A DNA stretch of 64,000 nt from Luteimonas aestuarii (GCF_004357985.1 NZ_SMTF01000002.1:186001-250000), one strand, 5' to 3'. Counted from the first letter of the stretch, positions 11,715-21,780 are shown. The notes: generated by a model not told the origin, from the sequence alone. Program-made: numbers and translations.

Positions 11715-11860
11715 GCATCCCACCTGGGCAAGACGCATGCGGGTTCGTACTCTCGAAGGCAACGGCGACGCGCGCAGCGGCTCGCGCTGGCCTTCTGGCC
11801 CGTTGGCCCCGGATCCGGCTGGTGCTTTGCACGCCAAACCCCCGCGCCCGCAGGCCCGGG

Positions 11861-12973
11861 TCACGCCGAGGACGCCCGCTCATCCTCGCGCGGTCCGTCG
11901 AGCTGGCCGTTGCGCGACATCAGCACCGCGATCGGCCGGGTGCCGTGGAACTGCGACAGCACGATCACCAGCACGGCGGTGATCGGGACCGCCAGGAACG
12001 CGCCCGGGATGCCCCAGAGCCCGCTCCAGATGGCGAGGCTGGCGAGGATCACGAACGGGCTGAGGTTCATCGAATCGCCCATCAGGTACGGGTCGAGGAA
12101 GCTGCCGATGGCGAACTGCGCGGCGGACAGCAGGACCAGCAGGGTCAGCACCGTGCCGAGGTCGCCGAACTGCACGATCGACCATGCCACTGGCAGCAGC
12201 ACGCCGACGAACGAGCCGATGTAGGGCACGTAGTTCAGTACGCCGATCACCACCGCCCAGAAGCCTGCGAACTCGACATTGAACGGTGCCATGATCAGCC
12301 AGCTCACCACCGCAAGCAGCACGTTGACCAGGGTTTTCACGCCCAGGTACTGGCCGATGCGGGTGTTGATGCCTTCCAGCACGTGGCGCACGCGCGACAC
12401 GTCACGCGGGTCGTCCGACAGCCGTTGCAGCTTGTCCGGGAACACGCGCTTTTCCAGCAGCAGGAACACCACGTACAGCAGCACCAGAAGCAGCGTTGCC
12501 GCCAATGCGGTCACCGAGACCACGGTGGTGCCGATCACGTCTTCCAGCTGCACGCGCTCGAGTACCTGCTCGCGCAGGGTGGTCCAGGTGGGTGCGGTTT
12601 CCATGCCGAAGAACTCCGCGCCACTCTGGATGCGCGCCAGCAGCGCGTCCTGGTAAGTGGGCGCCAGCTGCACCACGCGGCCGACGTTGTTGACCACCAG
12701 TCGCACCCCGGCGAACAGCGCGATGGTGATGCCGATGATCGACAGCGCGTAGCGCGACCACGCGGGCAGGCGCGGGCCGACCACCGGGAGGGCGGTGGCG
12801 ACGCGCGCCAGGCCGATGATCACGTACACCACCAGCACGCCGAACACGATCGGTACGAACACCTGCTTGCCGATGTACAGCACCCAGCCGACCACGACCG
12901 CCAGGCCGGCGCCGTAGGCCACCGATTGCAGTCGGTCCGGGCCGAGCACGGATTGGGCGCTGCGTGGCGTCAT
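11861..12973 (-). CDS. AI-2E family (PerM/TqsA-type) permease
   Basis: This 370-residue integral membrane protein fits the AI-2E transporter family. There are two N-terminal membrane spans (around residues 20-60), a third near 75-92, an extracytoplasmic helical region (about residues 95-155), and then a cluster of spans that contains the family signature of a re-entrant segment with VIGVLNYVPYIGSFVGVLLP. The C-terminal tail is cytoplasmic and charged. Members transport or export diverse solutes, and the substrate cannot be assigned from sequence. It stands alone, convergent with the secreted protein gene. Confidence 0.88.
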   Translation of the reverse strand: MTPRSAQSVLGPDRLQSVAYGAGLAVVVGWVLYIGKQVFVPIVFGVLVVYVIIGLARVATALPVVGPRLPAWSRYALSIIGITIALFAGVRLVVNNVGRVVQLAPTYQDALLARIQSGAEFFGMETAPTWTTLREQVLERVQLEDVIGTTVVSVTALAATLLLVLLYVVFLLLEKRVFPDKLQRLSDDPRDVSRVRHVLEGINTRIGQYLGVKTLVNVLLAVVSWLIMAPFNVEFAGFWAVVIGVLNYVPYIGSFVGVLLPVAWSIVQFGDLGTVLTLLVLLSAAQFAIGSFLDPYLMGDSMNLSPFVILASLAIWSGLWGIPGAFLAVPITAVLVIVLSQFHGTRPIAVLMSRNGQLDGPREDERASSA

Positions 12974-13105
12974 GGCGAGCGGGGCGGGCGAGGTGTCATG
13001 CCGGCCATTGTGGCACTACACGTGCACGCTGGGCGTAGAGACTGTTTGCGCTTGCGGACGCGCCGTCGTCCGGCGCGTGCGAGCCCTCTCATGCGATCCG
13101 CGTGC

Positions 13106-13837
13106 TCACCACGGCACCGGCTGGCCACGCCAGTCGAAGAACCCGCCGGTGGCCGAAGCATCCAATGCATCGACCACGCGCAACAGGTGCATGGCCGCGA
13201 TCCTGGGGGGATGCACGTCGAGCCCGCGTTTGGCGAAGGGCGCGGACAGCGCGGTGTCGACCGTGCCGGGATGCAGCGCCACGCATAAGGCCTGCGGCGC
13301 GCGCCGGGACAGTTCGATGGCAGCGGTGCGCATCAGCTGGTTCAGCGCGGCCTTGGAGGCGCGGTAGGCATGCCAGCCGCCGAGGCGGTTGTCGCCGATC
13401 GAGCCGACGCGCGCGGACAGGGAGGCGAACACTGATTTCCCGTCGCGCGGCAAGTGCGGCAACAGGTGTTTCATCAGCAGGGCGGGGCCGATGGCATTGA
13501 TCGCAAAGGCCTGCGCAAGATGATCCGGCTGCAGCTCGCGCAGGGATCTTTCCGGCGAAAAGCGGGCGTCGTGCAGGAAGCCAGTGGCATCGATGGCGAG
13601 ACGGATCTCGCCTCGTGCTGCCGCAGCCTCGACGGCGGCCGCAATGCTGTCCTCGCGCAGCAGGTCCAACGGCAGCGGGCCGTCGCGCCGCGTGCCAAGC
13701 ACGCAGGCAAACCTGCCGCCCGCCGACAGCGCATCCACCAAGGCGCGGCCGATGCCGCCGCTGGCCCCGACCACCAGCGCAACGCCGCCGTCTGGAAACG
13801 AATCGAGCGCGGGCGGCGTCGCGTCCGGCGCGTTCAT
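13106..13837 (-). CDS. Short-chain dehydrogenase/reductase (SDR)
   Basis: This 243-residue classical SDR has the NAD(P)-binding motif VVGASGGIGRALV near residues 22-34 and the catalytic YRASK motif (Tyr and Lys, about residue 155-159) preceded by a Ser-rich strand (SVFASLSARVGSIGDN). It resembles C-factor-like (CsgA-type) SDRs. The substrate is unknown. Its ATG overlaps the stop codon of the upstream cysK gene by ATGA, so the two are translationally coupled. Confidence 0.85.
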   Translation of the reverse strand: MNAPDATPPALDSFPDGGVALVVGASGGIGRALVDALSAGGRFACVLGTRRDGPLPLDLLREDSIAAAVEAAAARGEIRLAIDATGFLHDARFSPERSLRELQPDHLAQAFAINAIGPALLMKHLLPHLPRDGKSVFASLSARVGSIGDNRLGGWHAYRASKAALNQLMRTAAIELSRRAPQALCVALHPGTVDTALSAPFAKRGLDVHPPRIAAMHLLRVVDALDASATGGFFDWRGQPVPW

Positions 13838-14793
13838 CCCAGCGAGGCCAGCCAGTCGTCGTCCGAGCCTTCGTTCACGCCCTCGAACAGCGGCGTGGAG
13901 AAGTAGCGCTCGCCGGTATCGGGCAGCATCGCCAGGATCACGTCGCCATCCCGCGCGCCTTGCGCAACCCGCTGTGCGGCGGCGATGGTGGCGCCCGCGG
14001 AGATGCCGCAGAAGATGCCTTCCTCCGCGGCCATCCGCCGCGCCGTGGCGATGGCGTCGGCATCGTCGATCGACAGCACTTCGGCAGCGACCTCGCGGTT
14101 GAGCACCTGCGGCACGAAATCGGGCGTCCAGCCCTGGATCTTGTGCGGCGACCAGTCCTTTCCCTGCAGCAGCGCCGCGCCGGTCGGTTCGCAGGAGGTG
14201 ACGCGCACTTCAGGCCGGGCCACGCGCAGGACTTCGCCCACGCCGGTGAGCGTGCCGCCGGTGCCCCAGCCGGTGACGAAATGATCGAGCCGGCGACCGG
14301 CGAAGTCGCGCAGGATCTCCGCCGCGGTGGTCTGGCGGTGGTAGGCCGGGTTGGCTTCGTTCTCGAACTGCCGCGCGAGGAACCAGCCATGCTGCTTCGC
14401 CAGCGCCTCGGCGCGGCGCACCATGCCGCTGCCGCGCTCGGCGGCAGGCGTGAGGATCACCTTCGCGCCATAGGCGCGCATCAGCTTGCGGCGCTCGATC
14501 GAGAAGGTTTCCACCATCGTCGCGACGAATTTGTAGCCGCGCGCCGCACACACCATCGCCAGCGCCACGCCGGTATTGCCGGAGGTGGCCTCGACCACGG
14601 TGTCGCCCGGCTTCAGCAGGCCCCTGGCTTCGGCATCGAGGATGATCGCCAGCGCCAGGCGGTCCTTGACCGAGCCGCCGGGGTTGAACGCTTCGACCTT
14701 GGCGTAGAGCTCGACGTGGGCGGGCGCGATGCGGTGCAGCCGGACCACCGGAGTGTGGCCGATGGTATCGAGGATGTTGTCGTGGAGGGCCAT
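13834..14793 (-). CDS. cysK: Cysteine synthase (O-acetylserine sulfhydrylase)
   Basis: This 319-residue PLP enzyme of the cysteine synthase family makes L-cysteine from O-acetylserine and sulfide. The PLP lysine is K43 in NPGGSVKDR, the phosphate-binding and substrate loop is EATSGNTGVALA, and the C-terminal GISAGATIAAA loop binds the PLP phosphate. The start at 14793 gives the conserved N-terminus MALHDNILDTIGHTPVVRL; the frame stays open upstream but without family resemblance. A cystathionine beta-synthase-like or CysM activity cannot be excluded, but the sequence around KVEAFNPGGS fits CysK best. It is the first gene of a two-gene unit with the SDR. Confidence 0.92.
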   Translation of the reverse strand: MALHDNILDTIGHTPVVRLHRIAPAHVELYAKVEAFNPGGSVKDRLALAIILDAEARGLLKPGDTVVEATSGNTGVALAMVCAARGYKFVATMVETFSIERRKLMRAYGAKVILTPAAERGSGMVRRAEALAKQHGWFLARQFENEANPAYHRQTTAAEILRDFAGRRLDHFVTGWGTGGTLTGVGEVLRVARPEVRVTSCEPTGAALLQGKDWSPHKIQGWTPDFVPQVLNREVAAEVLSIDDADAIATARRMAAEEGIFCGISAGATIAAAQRVAQGARDGDVILAMLPDTGERYFSTPLFEGVNEGSDDDWLASLG

Positions 14794-14954
14794 GGCGGGC
14801 TCCGCAGTGGGGGAGCCGACAGCCTGCCCCTGAACGCACGGGGACGCCAGTGGTTGACAGGGAAACAGCGCTCCTCGCCCCATCCGAAGGCACACGTGGT
14901 GGACACGCCGCCCCAGTAGAATCGGGCGGATTACCCCCATGATTCCCGCCCCCC

Positions 14955-16064
14955 ATGCCCCCAAGTCGTCGTTGTCGATCGTCCCTGCCGATTCTCGGCG
15001 TCCTGCTGGCCTGCACGCTGCTGGCTGGCTGCGGCGACGGTGGCCGCGCCGCCACGGGACCGCAGTCCGCCCCGGCCGCCGTGGTGACCACGCAGGTCGT
15101 CGGCATCCAGCCGTGGGGCGACACCATCGCCGCGCTGGGCACGGTGCAGGCGCGCGAGTCGGTGACGCTGACCGCGAAGGTCAGTGAAACCGTCGAGCGC
15201 GTGCACTTCGAGAGCGGCCAGGAGGTTGCGGCGGGGGCGGAGCTGGTCACGCTGTCGGGCAACCAGCAGCGTGCCGCGCTGCAGGCGGCAGAGGCCTCGG
15301 CGCGCGAGGCGGAACAACAGCTCCGGCGCGGCAGCGAGCTGGTGCAGCAGCAGTTGATCGCGCGCTCGCAGCTGGACACGCAGCAGGCCACGCGCGATGC
15401 CGCGGTGGCGCAGGTGGCGCAGATGCGGGCCAACCTCAGCGACCGCAGCATCCGCGCGCCGTTCGCCGGCATGCTCGGTCTCCGCCAGGTCAGCCCGGGG
15501 TCGCTGGTGACGCCGGGCACCGCCCTCGCAACGCTGGACGACATCTCGCGCGTCTATGTCGATTTCCCGGTGCCGGAAGTGCAGCTGGCGCAGCTGGCCG
15601 TCGGCCAATCGCTGTCGGGCACCAGCGCGGCGTGGCCGGGCGAGACCTTCACCGGCACCGTGTCCACCATCGATGCGCGCATCGATGCCACCACGCGCGC
15701 GGTGGTGGTGCGCGGCGACTTCCCCAATCCCGACCGCCGCCTGCGTCCCGGCATGCTGGTGCAGGTGACGCTGCAGCGGCCGCAGCGCGAGGCGTTGGTG
15801 GTGCCGGAGATCGCCGTGGTGCAGGTGGGGCGCGAGACCTTCGTGTGGCGCGTGCGCGAGGACGACACGGTCGAGCGCGCCACCGTGCAGGTGGGCGAGC
15901 GCCGTGCCGGCCGCGTCGAGGTGGTGACGGGCCTGTCGGATGGCGATCGCATCGTCGTCGACGGCACCGGCAAGTTGCGTCCGGGCATGGCGATCACCGA
16001 AGGCCCTGCCGCCGCGCCGCAGGCCCCCGCGGATGCGGATGCGCCCGCCGCGACCGGAGGCTGA
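14955..16064 (+). CDS. RND efflux periplasmic adaptor (lipoprotein)
   Basis: This 369-residue membrane fusion protein links an inner-membrane RND pump to an outer-membrane channel. The N-terminus has a lipoprotein signal with lipobox LLAGC (Cys26). A biotinyl-lipoyl-like half (LTAKVSETVERVHFESGQEV), a short helical hairpin (about residues 95-145), the second lipoyl half, a beta-barrel domain (MLVQVTLQRPQREALVVPE) and a membrane-proximal domain follow in the usual order. It lies 3 bp upstream of the pump gene. No outer-membrane factor gene is adjacent, so the pump presumably uses a channel encoded elsewhere. Confidence 0.93.
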   Translation: MPPSRRCRSSLPILGVLLACTLLAGCGDGGRAATGPQSAPAAVVTTQVVGIQPWGDTIAALGTVQARESVTLTAKVSETVERVHFESGQEVAAGAELVTLSGNQQRAALQAAEASAREAEQQLRRGSELVQQQLIARSQLDTQQATRDAAVAQVAQMRANLSDRSIRAPFAGMLGLRQVSPGSLVTPGTALATLDDISRVYVDFPVPEVQLAQLAVGQSLSGTSAAWPGETFTGTVSTIDARIDATTRAVVVRGDFPNPDRRLRPGMLVQVTLQRPQREALVVPEIAVVQVGRETFVWRVREDDTVERATVQVGERRAGRVEVVTGLSDGDRIVVDGTGKLRPGMAITEGPAAAPQAPADADAPAATGG

Positions 16065-16067
16065 GCC

Positions 16068-19000
16068 ATGGTCCTGTCCGACATCTCCATCAAGCGCCCC
16101 GTGTTCGCGGTGGTGGTCAGCCTGCTGCTCGTGGTGCTGGGGGCGATGTCGTTCATGCGCCTGACCCTGCGCGAACTGCCCAACATCGACCCGCCCATCG
16201 TATCGGTCGAGGTCACCTATCCCGGCGCTTCGGCGGCCGTGGTGGAGACCCGCGTCACCCAGATCCTCGAGGACGGGCTGGCCGGCATCGAAGGCATCCG
16301 CACCATCCAGTCGTCCAGTCGCAACGGCCGCGCCGACGTCACCATCGAGTTCAACCTCAGCCGCGACATCGAGGCCGCGGCAAACGACGTGCGCGACCGC
16401 GTCAGCCGCGTCATGAACCGGCTGCCGGACGAAGCCGACCCGCCGCAGATCGCGAAGGTCGAAGCCGATGCCGACGTGATCATCTGGCTGAACATGCGTT
16501 CGACCACGATGGACACGATGGAGCTGACGGATTACGCCGACCGCTACATCGTCGACCGCCTGTCCTCGATCGATGGCGTGGCGCGCGTGCAGCTGGGCGG
16601 CGGCCAGCGCTACGCGATGCGCATCTGGCTGGATCGCGACGCCATGGCGGCGCGCGGCATCACCGCGGCCGATGTCGAGAACGCGCTGCGCCGCGAGAAC
16701 CTGGAATTGCCGGCGGGCCGGATCGAGTCCGAAACCCGCGACTTCACCCTGCGCGTGGAACGCGGCTACCAGCGCCCCGAACAGTTCGCGCAGATCCCGC
16801 TGATGCGCGGCGACGATGGCTACATCGTGCGCATCGGCGACGTGGCGCAGGTCGAACTGGGCCCCGAGGAGCGCCGCGCCTACCTGCGCAGCAATGGCCA
16901 GCCCAACGTGGGCCTGGGCATCGTGCGCACCTCGACGGCGAATGCGCTGGACGTGGCCAACGCAGCGCGCGCCGAGGCCGAGACCATCCAGCAGACGCTT
17001 CCGCAGGGCACCGAGATCTTCGTCGCCTTCGACAGCACGGTGTTCATCGACGCCTCGATCAAGCGCGTGTTCTGGACGCTCGGCGAGGCGATGGTGCTGG
17101 TGTTCCTGGTGATCTGGCTGTTCCTCGGCAGCCTGCGCGCGGCGCTGATCCCGGCGGTGACCGTGCCGGTCTGCCTGGTGGCGGCGTTCATCGCGCTCTA
17201 CGCGTTCGGGTTCTCGATCAACCTGCTCACCCTGCTGGCGCTGGTGCTGTGCATCGGCCTGGTCGTCGATGACGCGATCATCGTGCTGGAGAACGCGCAG
17301 CGACGCGTCGACCTCGGCGAGCCGCCGCTGGTCGCCGCCCGGCGCGGCACCGCGCAGGTGGCGTTCGCGGTGCTGGCGACGACGGCGGTGCTGGTGTCGG
17401 TGTTCCTGCCGGTGGGCTTCATGGAAGGCAATTCCGGGCGCCTGTTCCGCGAGCTGTCGGTGGCGTTGGCGGGCGCGGTGGCGCTGTCGGCCTTCGTCGC
17501 GCTGACGCTGACGCCGATGATGTGTTCCAAGCTGGTGCGCCCGCACGGCAAGGAGCGCGGCCTCAATGCATGGATGATGCGCCAGTTGGGCCGGGTCAGC
17601 TCCGGCTATGGCCGTCGCGTCTCGCGGATGGTGGAGCTGCGGCCGCGCAACCTGCTGCTGCTGGTGCTGGCGGCGATGGCGCTGTGCGTGCTGGTGGCGT
17701 CGCTGCTGTTCTGGCGCGTGCCCAGCGAACTGGCGCCGGCCGAGGACCGCGGCCGCTTCTTCGTGGCCGTCGATGGCCCGGAAGGCGCGGGTTTCGACTA
17801 CACGGTCGGCCAGATGCAGCAGGTCGAGCAGATCGTGCTGGGGCAGATCGGCGACGACCGTCCGATCCAGCGCGCCAACTCGCGCGTCCCGCGCGGTTGG
17901 GGCGGCAGCGAGGAAATGCATACCGGCCATGTCATCGTGTTCCTGCAGGATTGGGGCAATCGCAGCGAGAGCACGGACGAGGTGGTTGCCGGTTTGCGGC
18001 GCGAGTTCGCCAAACTACCTGGCGTGCAGGCGCGTGCCAACGTGCCCGGCGGCCTGGTCGGCAGCCGTGGCCAGCGCTACCAGCTGGTGCTGGGTGGACC
18101 GGATTACGCCGAGATCGCCGGATGGCGCGACCGCGTGCTGCAGCGCATGGAATCGAACCCGAACATCATCGACCCCGATTCGGACTACAAGGAAACGCGG
18201 CCGCAGATGCGCGTCAACATCGATCGGGTGCGCGCGGCCGACCTGGGCGTGCCGGTCACCGAGATCGGACGCACGCTGGAAACGATGATGGGCTCGCGCC
18301 GCGTCACTACCTACGTCGACAACGGCGAGGAGTACGAGGTGATGCTGCAGGCGGGACGCGAGAACCGGATGACGCCGGACGACCTCGCCAGCACCTACGT
18401 GCGCGGCGGCAATGGCGAACTGATCCCCATGGCCAACCTGGTGACGCTGAGCGAGATCGCCGAGCCCGGCAGCTTCAACCGCTTCAACCGGCTGCGCGCG
18501 ATCACCATCAGTGCGGGCCTCGCGCCCGGCTACACGATGGGCGAAGCCCTGGCGTGGACGCAGCAGGTGGTGGACGAAGAATTGCCCGAGTACGCGCAGA
18601 TCGACTGGAAGGGCGAGTCGCGCGAGTACCAGGAGGCCGGCGGTGCGATCCTGGTGACCTTCCTGCTGGCGCTGCTGATCGTGTATCTCGTGCTGGCCGC
18701 GCAGTTCGAAAGCTTCATCCATCCGCTGGTGATCATGCTGACCGTGCCGCTGGCGGTGCTGGGGGCGCTGCTTGGGCTATGGATCACCGGCGGCACGCTC
18801 AACCTGTTCAGCCAGATCGGCATCGTGATGCTGGTGGGGCTGGCGGCGAAGAACGGCATCCTGATCGTCGAGTTCGCCAACCAGCTGCGCGATGACGGCC
18901 GCAACGTGCGCGATGCCATCGCCGAGGCGTCGTCGGTGCGCCTGCGCCCGATCCTGATGACCGCCGCGGCGACCATCATGGGCGCGGTGCCGCTGGTGGT

Positions 19001-19202
19001 GGCCGGTGGGCCGGGCTCGGCCAGCCGCGCAACCATCGGTGTGGTGATCATTTCGGGCGTGGCGTTCTCCACCCTGCTGACGCTGTTCGTGGTGCCCGCG
19101 TTCTACGCGCTGCTGGCACCCTACACGCGTTCGCCGGAAGCGCTGGCGAAGAAGCTGGAGCAGCTGGAAGAGGAAGTGGAGCCGGTGAGCGGCCATGCCT
19201 GA
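16068..19202 (+). CDS. RND multidrug efflux permease (HAE1-type)
   Basis: This 1044-residue inner-membrane proton antiporter fits the HAE1 hydrophobe/amphiphile RND family. The N-terminal LSDISIKRPVFAVVVS, the first-loop motif ELPNIDPPIVSVEVTYPGASA, and the paired aspartates in transmembrane helix 4 (GLVVDDAIIVLEN) needed for proton relay are all present, as is the matching C-terminal half with AAKNGILIVEFANQLR. Two large periplasmic loops are of full length. It is cotranscribed with the lipoprotein adaptor gene 3 bp upstream. Substrate range (drugs, solvents, dyes) cannot be inferred. Confidence 0.95.
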   Translation: MVLSDISIKRPVFAVVVSLLLVVLGAMSFMRLTLRELPNIDPPIVSVEVTYPGASAAVVETRVTQILEDGLAGIEGIRTIQSSSRNGRADVTIEFNLSRDIEAAANDVRDRVSRVMNRLPDEADPPQIAKVEADADVIIWLNMRSTTMDTMELTDYADRYIVDRLSSIDGVARVQLGGGQRYAMRIWLDRDAMAARGITAADVENALRRENLELPAGRIESETRDFTLRVERGYQRPEQFAQIPLMRGDDGYIVRIGDVAQVELGPEERRAYLRSNGQPNVGLGIVRTSTANALDVANAARAEAETIQQTLPQGTEIFVAFDSTVFIDASIKRVFWTLGEAMVLVFLVIWLFLGSLRAALIPAVTVPVCLVAAFIALYAFGFSINLLTLLALVLCIGLVVDDAIIVLENAQRRVDLGEPPLVAARRGTAQVAFAVLATTAVLVSVFLPVGFMEGNSGRLFRELSVALAGAVALSAFVALTLTPMMCSKLVRPHGKERGLNAWMMRQLGRVSSGYGRRVSRMVELRPRNLLLLVLAAMALCVLVASLLFWRVPSELAPAEDRGRFFVAVDGPEGAGFDYTVGQMQQVEQIVLGQIGDDRPIQRANSRVPRGWGGSEEMHTGHVIVFLQDWGNRSESTDEVVAGLRREFAKLPGVQARANVPGGLVGSRGQRYQLVLGGPDYAEIAGWRDRVLQRMESNPNIIDPDSDYKETRPQMRVNIDRVRAADLGVPVTEIGRTLETMMGSRRVTTYVDNGEEYEVMLQAGRENRMTPDDLASTYVRGGNGELIPMANLVTLSEIAEPGSFNRFNRLRAITISAGLAPGYTMGEALAWTQQVVDEELPEYAQIDWKGESREYQEAGGAILVTFLLALLIVYLVLAAQFESFIHPLVIMLTVPLAVLGALLGLWITGGTLNLFSQIGIVMLVGLAAKNGILIVEFANQLRDDGRNVRDAIAEASSVRLRPILMTAAATIMGAVPLVVAGGPGSASRATIGVVIISGVAFSTLLTLFVVPAFYALLAPYTRSPEALAKKLEQLEEEVEPVSGHA

Positions 19203-19419
19203 CCGCTTTGCGCACGCCCGCAGTGCGCCATAGGGGCACTCGACGCGCAAGACGCGACGCGGACGAGCCGCCCGACACGATCGGCTGCGGGCATCGCCGG
19301 TCGCTACCGGCAGTGGGGAACGCGCCGCGTTTCGCGATTCCGGCGCGATGGGTCAGAATCGGGGCCACGTGCCGGCAGCGCCGGCGTCCGATGTCCCACC
19401 CGAGCGAAGGGGAGCGTCC

Positions 19420-20886
19420 TTGGAACAGATCGTCAACACCCTCAATGGCTGGATCTGGAGTCCGCCGCTGATCTGGCTGTGCCTCGGCGCAGGCCTGTAC
19501 TTCTCGATCCGCACGCGCTTCCTGCAGGTGCGCGGCGTGGGCGAGATGGTGCGGCTGATGCTGTCGGGCCAGAAGTCCGAGGCCGGCGTGTCGCCGTTCC
19601 AAGCGCTGGCGATGTCGCTGTCGGGACGCGTGGGCATCGGCAACATCGCCGGCGTGGCCACCGCGATCTACTTCGGCGGGCCGGGCGCTGTGTTCTGGAT
19701 GTGGGTGGTGGCCTTCCTGGGCGCGTCGACGGCTTACGTCGAATCCACGTTGGGCCAGATCTACAAGGAGAAGGACGACGACGGCCAGTACCGCGGCGGC
19801 CCGGCGTACTTCATCGAGAAGGCGATGGGGCAACGCTGGTACGCATGGATGTTCGCCATCGTGACCATCGTCGCCACCGGCTTCCTGCTGCCCGGCGTGC
19901 AGGCGAACGGCATTGCCGCCGGCATGCAGAACGCCTGGAACATCCCGCCGACCGCGACCGCGGCGGTGATCGTGGTGGCGCTGGGGTTCATCATCTTCGG
20001 CGGCGTCAAGCGCATCGCCGCCTTCGCGCAGGTGGTGGTGCCGTTCATGGCGCTGGCCTACGTGCTGATCGCGCTGGTGATCATGTTCCTCAACGCCGGG
20101 CAGCTGCCGGCGATGTTCATGCTGATCATCAACAGCGCGTTCGGGCTGGAGGCGGCGTTCGGTGCCGTGCTGGGCCTGGCGATCGAATGGGGCGTCAAGC
20201 GTGGCATCTATTCCAACGAGGCCGGGCAGGGCACCGGGCCGCATGCCGCCGCCGCCGCCGAGGTCTCGCACCCGGCCAAGCAGGGCTACGTACAGGCGTT
20301 CTCGGTGTACGTGGACACCCTGCTGGTCTGCAGCGCGACCGCCTTCATGATCCTGTCGACCGGCATGTACAACGTGCTGGGTCCGGACGGCACCATGATC
20401 GCCGAGGCCTTGCCGGGCGTGCCGGTGGGGCCGGGCTTCGCGCAGAACGCGGTGGAATCGGTGCTGCCGGGCTGGGGCGCGGGCTTCGTGGCGCTGGCGC
20501 TGCTGTTCTTCGCCTTCACCACCATCATGGCCTATTACTACATGGCCGAGACCAACGTGGCCTACATCAACCGCAAGGTGCATCGTCCGTGGATGACCTT
20601 CGTGCTGCGCATCGCGCTGCTGGCGGCGGTGACCTTCGGTGCCGTGCGCAGCGCCGAGATGGCATGGACGCTGGGCGACATCGGCGTGGGCATGATGGCG
20701 TGGCTGAACATCATCGCCATCCTGATCCTGCAGCGCCCGGCCTTCGTTGCGCTGCGCGATTACGAGCGGCAGCGGAAAGCGGGCCTGGATCCCACCTTCG
20801 ATCCCGACGCGCTGGGCATCAGGAACGCCGAATTCTGGCGCCAGCGCAAGCTGGAAGAGGACGCGTCGGATGCACCCAGGCCGTAG
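19420..20886 (+). CDS. Alanine/glycine:cation symporter (AGCS)
   Basis: This 488-residue sodium- or proton-coupled amino acid carrier belongs to the AGCS family. Family signatures are GRVGIGNIAGVATAIYFGGPGA near the N-terminus and SNEAGQGTGPHAAAAAEV in the middle; about eleven membrane spans are evident. A TTG start at 19420 is chosen because GAAGGGGAG precedes it at the right distance and the resulting MEQIVNTLNGWIW matches the family; an upstream ATG at 19348 would add 24 unlike residues. The C-terminal end overlaps the methyltransferase start by 17 bp. Substrate is likely alanine or glycine but is not proven. Confidence 0.9.
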   Translation: MEQIVNTLNGWIWSPPLIWLCLGAGLYFSIRTRFLQVRGVGEMVRLMLSGQKSEAGVSPFQALAMSLSGRVGIGNIAGVATAIYFGGPGAVFWMWVVAFLGASTAYVESTLGQIYKEKDDDGQYRGGPAYFIEKAMGQRWYAWMFAIVTIVATGFLLPGVQANGIAAGMQNAWNIPPTATAAVIVVALGFIIFGGVKRIAAFAQVVVPFMALAYVLIALVIMFLNAGQLPAMFMLIINSAFGLEAAFGAVLGLAIEWGVKRGIYSNEAGQGTGPHAAAAAEVSHPAKQGYVQAFSVYVDTLLVCSATAFMILSTGMYNVLGPDGTMIAEALPGVPVGPGFAQNAVESVLPGWGAGFVALALLFFAFTTIMAYYYMAETNVAYINRKVHRPWMTFVLRIALLAAVTFGAVRSAEMAWTLGDIGVGMMAWLNIIAILILQRPAFVALRDYERQRKAGLDPTFDPDALGIRNAEFWRQRKLEEDASDAPRP

Positions 20887-21718
20887 GCCGCCTCCCGGCC
20901 CCGGGCGCGACAGTCCCTGGGGCCGTCGTGGCGGTGCGACGAGCGCACCGGTCGACGCGCGTCCGCCAGTGGCGTCGGGCGATGCGAAGGAGTTGCGGCT
21001 GTACGGATTGAACGCGGTGCGCGCGGTGTTCGCGAAGCGCCCGGATGCGATCCGCAAGCTTTACCTGTCCGAGGCGCGGATCCCGCAGGTGCAGCCGCTG
21101 TTGAAGTGGTGCGTGGCCAACCGCATCGGCTACCGCGTGGTGGCCGACGAGGATGAATTGCGCAGGCTGGCCTCCAGCACGCATCACGAGGGCATCGTGG
21201 CCGATGTGCTCCGCGTGCCGCCGCTATCGCTGGACGCATGGCTCGAAGCGCTGCCGGAAGGACCGTGCTGCGCACTGTGGCTCGATGGCGTGGGCAATCC
21301 GCACAACCTTGGCGCGATCCTGCGCAGCGCGGCGCACTTCGGCGTCTCGGGGCTGCTGCTGTCGGCGAGCTCCGCGCTGGCGCTGTCCGGTGCCGCCGCA
21401 CGTGTCGCCGAGGGCGGTGCGGAAGCGGTGCCGATGGTGCGGTTGCCGGACGATGACGATGCCGTCGCACGCCTGCGTGTCGCGGGTTTCTCGCTGGCCG
21501 CCACCGTCGTGCGCGACGGCGAGGACGTGTTCTCAACGCCGTTGCCACGGCGGCTGGTCTACGTGATGGGGGCGGAACGCGACGGCATGGACGATGCGCT
21601 CGCATCCGCTTGCGACCTGCGCGTGTCGATCCCCGGGAGCGGCGCGGTGGAGAGCCTCAACGTGGCTTCCGCGACGGCGGTTTTCCTGTCGCAGTGGCAG
21701 TCGCGACGAATGGAATAG
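20870..21718 (+). CDS. TrmH/SpoU family RNA 2'-O-methyltransferase
   Basis: This 282-residue SPOUT-class methyltransferase has an N-terminal substrate-binding domain with ELRLYGLNAVRAVFAKRPDAI and a C-terminal knotted SpoU domain. The three SpoU motifs are visible: LDGVGNPHNLGAILRSA, VMGAERDGM and IPGSGAVESLNVASA. Members 2'-O-methylate ribose in rRNA or tRNA using S-adenosylmethionine; whether this one targets 23S rRNA or tRNA is not clear. The start ATG at 20870 has GGAAGAGG upstream and lies inside the end of the AGCS gene. The N-terminal 40 residues are low complexity (Arg, Pro, Gly). Confidence 0.88.
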   Translation: MHPGRRPPPGPGRDSPWGRRGGATSAPVDARPPVASGDAKELRLYGLNAVRAVFAKRPDAIRKLYLSEARIPQVQPLLKWCVANRIGYRVVADEDELRRLASSTHHEGIVADVLRVPPLSLDAWLEALPEGPCCALWLDGVGNPHNLGAILRSAAHFGVSGLLLSASSALALSGAAARVAEGGAEAVPMVRLPDDDDAVARLRVAGFSLAATVVRDGEDVFSTPLPRRLVYVMGAERDGMDDALASACDLRVSIPGSGAVESLNVASATAVFLSQWQSRRME

Positions 21719-21780
21719 GGCGGGCCCAGGCCCGCCGCCACACAACATCGATACCGCTGCGGCGGGCCTGGGCCCGCCCT
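21717..21780. repeat. Long-stem palindrome, GGGCGGGC type
   Basis: Arms 21717-21738 and 21759-21780 are perfectly complementary over 22 bp with a 20-base loop, and each arm contains an inner GGGC/GCCC palindrome. It starts at the stop codon of the methyltransferase gene and could terminate transcription in both directions, though it lacks a T tail. A related palindrome lies at 27894-27951. A smaller hairpin CCCCGC-GAAC-GCGGGG follows at 21815-21830. Confidence 0.75.

Noticed and set aside
14931..17930. Open frame of about 1000 codons opposite the RND pump genes
   Set aside because: It is the complement of two unmistakable RND genes and has repetitive His/Arg/Gln composition.
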